In this document: piece after piece, positions 21,770 to 30,826 of the stretch | Layout of the letters: each line of letters begins with the position of its first letter | How positions within the stretch are numbered: position 1 is the first letter of the stretch | Assembly: GCA_020746995.1 (NCBI GenBank) | Contig: JAGPXD010000004.1 | Coordinates: 1,364,001 to 1,428,000 of the forward strand | DNA length: 64,000 bases | Source: Plectosphaerella cucumerina | Lineage: Eukaryota > Ascomycota > Sordariomycetes > Glomerellales > Plectosphaerellaceae | Direction: 5' to 3' | Position numbers and translations under genes: made by a program | The notes under the pieces: generated by a model | The model's database searches: none | What the model was told of the DNA's origin: nothing | Seen by the model: only the letters and a program-made list of their open reading frames with translations

Positions 21770-22684
21770 ATGGCACAGCCCGCGTCACCCCCAGCGGACA
21801 GCCCAAGGACCTTCGTCAAGGCCGAAAGACCAGAACATCCCGCATTCTTCCTAGGAGGCCGCATCATCTACGGCCACAAGGAGCTTGTCTCCATCCAGGA
21901 CGGCCAAACGGTCTGGACACTAGACTCGGACAAAATCCTGAGAGAGTGTTGGACGAAGCCTCCAACTCTTGAAGTCGACAACGTACGCTTCCTGAAAAAA
22001 CACACTACAGTCCCAGTACCTGAAATCCTCGAATCATGGACACAGGGCGACAGATGCTTTTCCATCAGTGATCGCGTCCCTGGTACACTGCTGAGTAAAG
22101 TCTGGTCCTACCTGAGCATCGACGAGAAGGACAACATCGCCAAACAGACCGCGGACGCCCTGGCCCAGCTTCGCGCTCTTCACTCGCCTCGCATTGAGAG
22201 CCTGGGAGAGCGACCCCTCTACGAGACGTCTCTGTTTCGTGGCGCCCATGACGAACCTCGCGGCCCGCTCAACTCTGATGACGAACTTCAGCATGAAATG
22301 TGGAAATCACTCAAGTCAGTTCCGGAGGACGACCGTCAGCGGCTCCAAGCTCGCATGCCCCCATCGGCGCCCTACACTTTTACTCACGGCGACTTGTCCA
22401 TGGAGAACATACTGGTGCATGACGGCAACCTGACTGCCATTCTCGGCTGGGAAAGAGCTGCCTTCTTACCGGTCTGGTGGGAGTTTACCGCCGCAGAATT
22501 CAGTCATGGCCTCGAGGGCAAGGCCTGGAAGACTCTCCTGCAGAAGTACATGCAGAGTTTCGAGGTCGAGAGAGACTGGTGGGTAGACTTTATGCTGCTC
22601 TCGAATTCTCCCACCGTCGATCCCCCGCCAAAGGAACGAGGCTTATTCGAGGATCATGACCGAGAGACCCCTACCGCCCCCTGA
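21770..22684 (+). CDS. APH-family phosphotransferase-like protein, altered DFG position
   Basis: Single exon, 304 residues from the ATG at 21770. That start has good context (ACCATGG), and fungal members begin close to this point. The protein is of the aminoglycoside/choline-kinase-like fold, common in fungi as uncharacterised small-molecule kinases. VPVPEILESW (81-90) and PGTLLSKVW match the N-lobe end. The catalytic loop is THGDLSMENILV with Asp208 and Asn213. The second metal-binding Asp (usually I-x-DWE) is Gly226 in AILGWERA, followed by the conserved FLPVWWEF. Activity may therefore be reduced or changed. The N-lobe is short. Its 3' end overlaps the coding end of the next gene by 14 nt on the opposite strand. 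Confidence 0.8.
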   Translation: MAQPASPPADSPRTFVKAERPEHPAFFLGGRIIYGHKELVSIQDGQTVWTLDSDKILRECWTKPPTLEVDNVRFLKKHTTVPVPEILESWTQGDRCFSISDRVPGTLLSKVWSYLSIDEKDNIAKQTADALAQLRALHSPRIESLGERPLYETSLFRGAHDEPRGPLNSDDELQHEMWKSLKSVPEDDRQRLQARMPPSAPYTFTHGDLSMENILVHDGNLTAILGWERAAFLPVWWEFTAAEFSHGLEGKAWKTLLQKYMQSFEVERDWWVDFMLLSNSPTVDPPPKERGLFEDHDRETPTAP

Positions 22685-24841
22685 TATGAGCCATTTCCTC
22701 CACAGGTCCAACACCCAACACCCTCCCACCCCCCTCCGCACCATCCGAATACCCAAACCTTACACGCCTATGCCTAATCTCCCTGGTTAAATCCATAGAC
22801 GACATGGCATCCGCCCCAGCCGGCAACTCCATAAACTTCGAGTCCCGCACTACCGTCGACGCAAAGCCCAGCACCTCAGGCCCATGCGACAGATGCGTGA
22901 ACACAAGACTCGCAACACCACCAACCAGAAACACCGCCCCCGTCACCAGCGAGAGCACCGTCCAGACGAGAGGAACATGGTACACCTCCGTATTCCACGC
23001 ATTCACCCCCGCTGCGGTAGTGTTGGGCTCCATGATACTCCTCTCCGACCCGTCCACGTGCCTGGAACCAATGTCGAAGGCGGCGACAGTCAAAAACGTG
23101 TTGATCAGCTGTGCCAGGCGGCGGCTAAAGTCGGCCGGAACAACCTCATGAAGCACCGGTTTTTGGTCGTTGACGCGCCCCGGGTCGATGAGGTAGTTAA
23201 ACCCATAATCGTGATTCTCGCCTAGGGCGAGCGTCCGTACCAGCTCCCCCGCGACGGCGTGAAAGACATCAGGGAAGCTGAGGGACGAAATGTCCACAGG
23301 GGCATTGCGTCTGCGCGAAGGTCGCTGCCGTATGGCCGTGCAGTTCTGCCTGCTGCTGGCGGACCGCTCGCAGTGGATGCGGGTCTCGACGTACTTCTGC
23401 CTCACGTCGCAGTACGCCGAGACACTGTCGCCGCCCGCGCCCCGGCGTGGGTTAAAGCTGAAGTACGAGTACAGCCTCGTCTTCCCGGCCTCGATGCCTG
23501 TCTCGTTGGCGAGCAGCCTCGGGGTCGAGAACGACTGTGCGAGGTAAGGGAACTTTGACTCGAACCGGTCATCATAGTAATCCAGGCCGTGGTGGTCCTT
23601 CACCCACGTCTCGTTCAGCCAGATACTGTCGACGAACCGGTCAAGAGCCAGGTGCCATGAAACCTGCTTCAGCGGCATATTGGAGAGGTGAAGTGGAGGA
23701 CTCCCCTGCCAGCTGTCGTTGGCCTGCGATCCCGGGTCCAGGCGGACGCCGCCGTATTCCCAGTCGTTGACGCCCGTCCAGTTCCATGACATGGGCTCCT
23801 TGTACCCCTCGCTCATGTTGAGGGCCGTTACGTTGTAGCAGTCGAGCTCGATGTAGGTGGACTCGAGGCTGAACGTTGTGTTGCCGACGGGTACGTCGCT
23901 AACAGGAACGCCTGCCAGGGCGGAGAACCTTTCTCGGCTGGGACTCCAGACGACGTCCCTCCACTCCGGATCGCTTGCGGCATCGTCTCCATACCCATCG
24001 TCCATGAACGGGATCTTGACATATCCCCACATATCCATCGTGTCGGTCTGGATATTCTCAGGCAGAAGCACAAGCGACTTCATCGTCGCCGACAGGCTCT
24101 GCCAGAACTTCGTGCCTGTATCCTGGCCCGGGCCGTTCATGAACCTGTAGCTCCCCGCTATCCTGCTATCGGCCGTCATGTCCCTATGGACGACGGTAGT
24201 TTCGAGCGTGTTCTCGAAGGGACGGGCCTCGAGAAGCCGCAGCATCGATTGCGTGCCCAGCGGCGAAGAGGCCCAGAGGAGAACCAGGCCGATTCCGACC
24301 AAATTGACGGTCCCGAGGGAGAACTGCGTGAGGACTGCGCCGCCAAAGGTGCGGCTTCCCATCATTTGTTCCAAAAAGCCGATGGTGGCGCCCTGCTCGA
24401 GCCTGTAGCGGGCGATCTGGTATGCCAGCCGGCCGATGATGGCGGCAAAGGCGATGGGGAAGACGGACGCAAACTGGGACAGAGGTCAGCTTCTTGCAGC
24501 CAAGTCTGACCCAGGATATGGCTCACCACAATGATCGCATTGCGCCAGTAGCCGAAAGTCTCAGTGTCCACCTCCCTGCCATCAAGGAGAAAGATCGCAA
24601 CAACTAGCGCCAGCGTAGCAAGCGGGAACAAGACAGCCGCAGCATCGAAAGCCAGGACAGTCCATTCCCGATTATACTTCCCCAAGGAACTGCCCCCAGA
24701 CGCCTTGGCCTTGCCCTTGAGAGAGGTAAGAGGAATCCCATCTTTCGCCTCATTCGCAGGCCTCAACGGCACCATATCATCATCCTGCTGCGCCGGCGCC
24801 CAGTCCGCATCGTCCCCAGGCCTGCCTCGCAATCTTTCCAT
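22671..24841 (-). CDS. DUF3176 family multi-pass membrane protein
   Basis: Exons 24841-24527 and 24473-22671 (53-nt intron, GTGAGC donor, CCCAG acceptor) give 705 residues. Hydrophobic segments: one near the N-terminus (TVLAFDAAAVLFPLATLALV), a second formed across the splice (IIVFASVFPIAFAAIIG), a third (VNLVGIGLVLLW) and one near the C-terminus (TVLSLVTGAVFLVGG). Between the last two is a long lumenal or extracellular part with many NxS/T sites. The segment RYRLEQGATIGFLEQMMGSRTFGG is the family signature. Function of the family is unknown. An in-frame ATG at 24913 would add 24 residues; I prefer 24841 because it has a better context and a TTTAAG element sits just before the first ATG. Confidence 0.85.
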
Positions 24842-25178
24842 CCCGTCAGAGTTTTTGCCCAAGAGCTGAAAGGATGTAGTGAAGAGATTGAGAAGGAGAC
24901 AGGACCCACGCATCGATGCGCGGGAGTGGGCTGCTTAAATCCTTCGCCCCCTGGTTCTGTGCCGGCCCCTGGACCGCAACGGAAAGATGCCGTTACAGGG
25001 TCTTGGCACCGGGTCTAGACCTGCATCTCGGCGCGATCTGTTCATTTCTGTAGACTTTTCTGCACTCTTTCATTTCGAACTCGGCGAGTTGAGTCCGAGT
25101 AACTGAACCCAACGTGCAATTCATAGCCAATTTGCCTAGATGTCGTCACTTCGACACGACGTCTCCGCTCCCTCAGCC
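24842..25178. other. Upstream region of the DUF3176 gene, no gene seen
   Basis: Holds the promoter of the minus-strand DUF3176 gene, with a TTTAAG element near 24935. Nothing else recognised. Confidence 0.4.
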
Positions 25179-25733
25179 CTATTTCCTCCATCTGCCCTTT
25201 CGCTTCAAATCATGAACGTCCAGAATATTCGGCGTGTTTATGAGCCAGATCCCGTTCACCGTCTGGAGCTCCTGCGTCTTGAAGGTGAGCAAGGGGGTCT
25301 TTTCAAAAAAGTCCTCCACCAGCGTTTCGTTCAGGCTTGCCCTCCCAGAGCAGCTCCTGCTCGGCCGCCGGCCAGCGGTATACGAGCTCAAAAGCCTCCT
25401 TGAGCAGGCCAATTGTGTCGCCGGGGTTGAACCACGCCGCAATATCCACGTTGTTCGCTGTCGTGGCGCCTGGTCAGATTTTCACAATTCAACCATGCGA
25501 CCGCCGGAGGACGGCGCTGGGGACACAAAAGACATATTTGTCATGACATAGATAAGCTTGGAGAGGGCTGCGGGGTTCCCTGCCTCGGTCACTGTGGTTG
25601 AGTCTGTTTCGTCGTGGATGTTAGAAACGAGTGTTGTTAAGGGAGAGGACAGGATGGCTTCATGCCGCCTCGAAAACCCACCAGCATGGATGTGAGGGCT
25701 AGTTTTGCCACCATGCAATGGTTCACCGCCCAA
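25179..25733 (-). pseudogene. Broken gene remnant of unknown family
   Basis: Three stretches read like protein on the minus strand, but in different frames. One (about 25690-25550) includes LTTLVSNIHDETDSTT and AALSKLIYVMTN. The second (about 25455-25345) has NNVDIAAWFNPGDTIGLL and AFELVYRWPAAEQELLWEG. The third (about 25345-25179) has SLNETLVEDFFEKTPLLTF and VNGIWLINTPNILDVHD, then a stop at 25179. The first break could be an intron. The second, near 25340-25350, needs a one-base frameshift inside what looks like continuous coding sequence. I do not recognise the family. An assembly indel in a functional gene is the main alternative. Confidence 0.4.
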
Positions 25734-26314
25734 ATGACACTACCTTACCTACATCGAAGTCTGGGGTGCCAGGTCAACCAAGCCAACTCGCAAGGATAGT
25801 CGATCGCGGCCCAATCATGGTCAAGTAGATGTGAAAAAGCGAACATCCTCAAGTATCCAAGTGGAGCGATTACTGTCGCCGCGGTACCATCGAAGGCATC
25901 CGGCGACCTGGTCCCAAGGTAAAAAAGATAACATCCATCATCAGTAACGCGCAGGGATCATGCAATTCAATGTGCCTCCGTTGTATAAACAGTTCTACGG
26001 CGCCGGGCGGTCTAGATTACCCTCCTCTTTGTACAGCCGATCCATGATGCCGTGACGTGACCCTATGCCCCTCCCCAGATCCGAACCAGAAATAAAAAAC
26101 GAGGGCGGTAGTTGGGGTATATCCAGACTAATGAAGAAAAAATAGAAAATAGATGCAAGAAACAACCGGGTCCATGATCCATACGACCCTTGACCACCCC
26201 TTTTTCTTGGGTGCGGGAGGGGACGCCTCGACGGGCGCCCCTACTCCACGCGCGCTGCTGATGCATTGTTGAAAAGATGAAGAAACAGAAACAAGAATGG
26301 CAGTCTGCCACAGT
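25734..26314. other. Spacer, no gene seen
   Basis: Moderately AT-rich. Contains the 3' flank of the DUF3455 gene and the region upstream of the remnant. No credible frame. Confidence 0.4.
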
Positions 26315-27131
26315 CTACTCAGCGGCGCCGTACAGCCAGTAGTAGGTGGTGTAGGGGACGCTCTGAGGGGCATCATCGACGCAGGGCTGGGCGGTGCCAC
26401 CGGCTGTGACAACGCGGTAGACCGTGGAAAGACCCCTGCTGTTGCCGGCGTCTCCAAGCTGCAGCCAGGCGACGGCGCCAGTGCCGACGGGGCCCGGGTC
26501 AGCGCCCTGGGGCGCTGAGACCTTCTGGAGGAGCTTGGCCTTGATGAGGAGCTCGGCCTCGGCCTCGTCTTCACCGGTGAAGAAGGTGGGAACGGTGCCG
26601 GCATCGAAAATGTGGTGGCCCAGGAAGGGGAGGGTCAGGCCGGGGATCTCGAGCGGGGCGGCGGGCGGGAAGGGAGCGGCGCGGTCGGCGCCGAACTGGG
26701 TGGCGCCGTCGGACTTGAGCGGCAGACGGCCGGCCCACAGGACGGTTGTTGTCAGGGCGTCAAAGTGGTCGACGGTGGGGAGGGACGAGGGGCCCTGGCC
26801 AGGGTAGAGGGCGGTGGCGTCGTAGAGAACGGCGAGAGCGCCGGTGGCCTTTGCCTCCTGGCCAGCAATGCAGGAGTAGTTCTGGATGCCGTGGCCGAGA
26901 GCGATGTACTTGAGGTTCAGGCCTTCTGGCGCGGGAAGCTCAACATCTTGAGAGGTGTTAGTTTAGGGGACATTTAGAGGGTGGCTTAGGTGGGGGTAGT
27001 GACATACCGGCGCCAGTGAGGGGGAGGACGGGTGCCGGCCGGGCACAGCTGCCACCGGCCTGTCGTCTCCGGACGGGGGAGGCGGATGTGAGTGCCAGAA
27101 GGGCAAAGGCGAAGAGTGATTGGGGCTGCAT
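26315..27131 (-). CDS. Secreted DUF3455 protein
   Basis: Exons 27131-27008 and 26946-26315 give 251 residues. Residues 1-18 are a clear signal peptide (MQPQSLFAFALLALTSAS), then VRRRQ gives a Kex2 site. The body has GHGIQNYSC, a segment with LYDATALYPGQG, GRLPLKSDGATQF, GAVAWLQLGDAG and the C-terminal CVDDAPQSVPYTTYYWLYG, the expected order for this family. These proteins are small, extracellular and of unknown function, and are often annotated wrongly as malate dehydrogenase. The intron is 61 nt, with a GTATGT donor and a CTAAC branch site close to its CAAG acceptor. Confidence 0.9.
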
Positions 27132-28779
27132 TGTGCGTGGTGTGTGTGTGGCTGATTAACTAGACTGTGTATGGTCCAGAGTGTGATGGTGCGAGAGTGA
27201 GACTATGCCGATGATGTCGAGGCGGCACAGGGCTGGCAACAAGATATAGGCAATGCGATTGAAGAGAAGGATGTAAGCCGGCCAGCGGTTGTTTTCTATT
27301 TCGGGAGATTCGGGTCGGGAAGGTTGAGAGGGTCGATGGCGGCAAAGGGACCAAAGTGGCCTAGCGCTGGGTCTGGGGATCTGCGGTTCGGCGCTTAGGG
27401 AGGTTGGGCTTGGCGGGAAGACCGGGGGTGGAAGAGAAGCAGTCCCGTGGAGGGGCTGCGGCCGTGGATGGATCGGGAGCTAGCGGGCGAATGCGTGGAG
27501 AAGGAATCCGGGTCGGAGGCGAGCCGGACGGATCGATGAGCTGTCAGAGGGGGGCTCGTGGAGTTGCGGTGGTGTGGTCAGCGGGAGGCGTCTGACCCGA
27601 GTGGCTGTGGAGGGAACTGGAGATGAAGAATGCAGTAGAGTACTGTAGAGGAACCGAGAATGGAAGATGGAAAAAGAGACCCTGGAACTTGAGACTAGGA
27701 GAAGTGAGATGAAGAGGATGATCCAAAAAGCCACACGGACCGAGGGGCGAAGCTGGTGCATCTTATACCTGGATCGTCGCTGTCAAGAGGAGGAGGACTG
27801 GGCACTGACAGGAACCAGGACAGGACAGGAAACGGCAAACGGCACACAGGAAGAAGAACCGACGGCCCCAACCCATGCCACGCCCTCAGGCCATGCCCAT
27901 GTCCATCCCCCTTCGCTCGGATCTGACAGAACGCCTCGTCCGTGGGCGAGAAACACGGCCGGGCTGCGGCTTGCACAGACCGGGTCTAGCGACCTGGGAG
28001 GTGGGATGGATGGATCTTGGAGGCGGAGGAGGTGGTCGCCAGGGTTGCGTCGCGGTGAGATGCGTGCCAGGGGCGCCAGTCGGGAGCAGGGGTCCAGTGC
28101 GACCAGGATGACCAGGGTTCGGCTGCTGCGGCGTGGTCAAGGCCCCAAGCCCAAGAGCCCCTCAGGCGAGGGACGTTTGTCTGCGGCTAGCCATGCGTCT
28201 GCTGGCGAGGCGAGGGCCCTGCGCGCAAAAGGCAGGACAGGACAGGGTCAAGCTGATGATGCGACATGCGGTGCAGGCTGGGCAGGCTGGGGACGCGACA
28301 CTGATGCAGGATGCAGGTGGTCCTCGGAGATATTGAACGCCAAGTGCCAGCAGCCGCCCGCCGAGGCCAGTGCCGCCGGTACATGCTTTTCTTCGTTCGC
28401 CCTTTTCGTGTCTGTCCATCGTGGGGTTACGCCGGCCGCTGCGCGCAGCCGCAAGTATTGGAAGCCGTGGCGGCGCGTTCATTTCCCATTCGCGAGGCAT
28501 TGGGCGACTGCTGGTCTTGGAGGTATGCATCCCAAAGAGACATCGGACATGCTCCGAAGTTCTGTTTGCGATGCGATGATGGATCAGCGACCGTCGACTG
28601 AGCAGGGGAAGAGTTGCCGGGGGGCTGGCGCTCGGGTGAGCTTACAGTCAAAGCTCCTCTTACGAACTAGGCTTGGGACGGCTTGGGACGGGGGATTGAT
28701 TGCTACCCCGCGATGCAGAACAATCAACTCGGCGTGGTGGCGAGACGGAGGGGGGAAGTCAAAAGTCAAAACAGATGCA

Positions 28780-28805
28780 GGGAGGGAGGAAGGGGGAGGG
28801 ATGGG
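28780..28805 (+). other. G-run block, possible G-quadruplex
   Basis: Runs of 3, 3, 5, 3 and 3 G with short A/T spacers. Matches the quadruplex pattern; no gene context. Confidence 0.35.
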
Positions 28806-29643
28806 ATGCAATGTAACCTGCCCATGCCTCCTCGCAATTTCGGAGAGCAGCCAGAGATCATCGCAGCAGCAGAAGCAGCAGGTGCCGTCCGAGTCAAGTC
28901 GTTCCTTCCTTCCATGCGACATCGACGGGGGCGCTGAATAGGACTTTGGTACAGCAGACGCCCCTTACGGTATAGCGTCTTCTGATGGTGCGGGAGACTC
29001 CTGGGAAGCAGCGCTGACAGGAGCTCCTTCCCTCTGGTGAGTGCAACCCCTCGTCCTGCCATCGCTCACTGCTGTGCAGACCCCGGGTCAGGAGGATTCA
29101 TTCTGTTTCGATTCCAGGTTCGGTGAACAGACCCCTTCCCCTTCCCATTCCCCTTCCGCCACCGCAAGCGGGCAGAACGAAAAACTCGCCCAGTGTTTCA
29201 ACCCTTACCCTTTCTTTTGCCGGGCCGCGTGTTTATTCAGTTCGTCCGAGCTCCACGGGATCTTCCTCCAGCAGTGTAGTATTCACCTTAACCTCGTCCT
29301 CCACTTCATCTTCCCCCAGGGGCTCCGCCGTCTGTGCAGCTTATACCGAGAGGCGTCATCGTCGCTGTTTCGCAGCCGACCAGGATATCGGATTATTCCA
29401 GCACCAACAAAGCTCCAAACCCTGCTAAGAGGCCGGATGGGAGGACCGCCGAGAAAGGGCATCCGGGCGCGCGGGAACTTCGGCCGCTGCCTCTCTTCCA
29501 CTCTCTTCCGGCGATCTGGATGGCTGCAGGCTGAAATGAGAGAGGCCGTCTCGTGGCCCGACTTATCTCAATCGGCCGTTATCGCGGCCTCGGGAGGCTG
29601 CGTCTTGGTGGTGGATGGAAATAGCGGCCAAAAGCCTGACCTC

Positions 29644-29691
29644 CCACCACCACCACCACCACCACCACCACCACCACCACCACCACCACCA
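29644..29691 (+). repeat. (CCA)16 microsatellite
   Basis: Sixteen perfect CCA units in non-coding sequence. Likely length-polymorphic between strains. Confidence 0.95.
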
Positions 29692-30772
29692 TCAGTCCAA
29701 CTCGCCACGGATCGCATCCTCCTCCCCGAATAGGCACCACAAGTCCACAACTAATGCACCCTCTGCTCACCTGCCTCTCTAGCCCTCCCCGTCCGCCCCG
29801 GGACTCCGCCGCGACAACAAGCGTCCCTCCCATCCAATCGCCCACCCCCAACATCTCACCTCTGGCGCTTAAACACCATCCACCGCCGCGCCCGCCAAGT
29901 CCGAACCAAATAAAGATGACCACCCCCGGCGGCCCATCAGGAATATACCACGTAAAAATCTACCACCGCCTGCAACCCACCTGCGGTGCCGCCCGAGGTC
30001 AGTCAACCCAACTCCGCGGGCTTGGCCGCCAACTACAGACTTCCACAAGGCCTTGGCCTCCTTGGAAGCAGGGAGGATGGCGTCAAAGGGACAGTTGTAG
30101 ACGCAAACAAAGCTGCGGTGAGGCACATTCCTTCATCGTCTGTCACGTGTCCCCGTAGAAGTGCGCTTGTTGGCAGCCTGCATCAGGACCACCAACAGCC
30201 GAGCCTTCTGGCTGTTGGTCCAGTCGCCAACTGCATGTCCGATCCGCCTCGCCAGCGCGTCAGCACTCCTTCACTTGACCTCGCACCCATGCAGCGGTCA
30301 CCACGTCAATTTCATCGTTGCATCAGGTACCCTCAACCAGTCGCGTGAATACAATTACAGAACCGACCCGGCGGGCCCCTCGACACTTTGTCATTGCTTC
30401 ATGATTGAATCAATGCGAGCCCAGCACTGTTGGTGTTCATGATGTTTTCTCGCTTCTGGGAGTCCGCAGGGATGCAGGACGGAGCCACTCCTCCCTGAAG
30501 ACATCACGGAATACTAAGGTAATGCAGGATGCCGATTCAATCGAGTCTGAGTATCATGAAATGCTTCCATTAACGTGTTCATACGCCAGCACCACTGTAG
30601 CAGAAGCCGGGAACGAATCAAGCAGTGCTTTATTTACGGAATCAAAGTCTCTGCATTCGCATGAAAGATGTTGGGAAACCTCGTGGGAAAAACCAACATC
30701 GAGACCGGCCAACTTCTCTCACACCTGGGCAAGTTGGCTTCGCAGGGGGCAGCTAACGACAGAGATGTGTAA

Positions 30773-30799
30773 TCGACCGATGAAAATCAAACAGAGCAA
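30773..30799 (+). repeat. Inverted repeat, right-hand partner at 31733-31759
   Basis: A 27-nt sequence identical to the reverse complement of 31733-31759. Weaker similarity continues on both sides for a further 20-30 nt, including an ACAG-ATGT block before and a GATGTT-AA block after. It starts 28 nt beyond the GTPase stop codon. Confidence 0.85.
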
Positions 30800-30826
30800 A
30801 CCCAAGTAGCGCAACAAACGTGATGT

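Larger units (their letters stand above)
27132..30826. other. Long silent stretch, no supported gene
   Basis: 3.7 kb with high GC and purine-skewed blocks. A 424-codon plus-strand frame (27667-28941) and a 230-codon one (29041-29733) exist, but both are low-complexity and unlike any protein I know. Holds a (CCA)16 array, a G-run block near 28780-28800, and at its right end an inverted copy of part of the neighbouring GTPase gene. Confidence 0.55.

Noticed and set aside
27667..28941. 424-codon plus-strand frame
   Set aside because: Arg/Gly/Ser-rich with no motif, atypical codon use and no flanking exons; likely chance in GC-rich DNA.
29041..29733. 230-codon plus-strand frame with a poly-Pro run
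   Set aside because: The poly-Pro is just the (CCA)16 microsatellite; the rest looks random.
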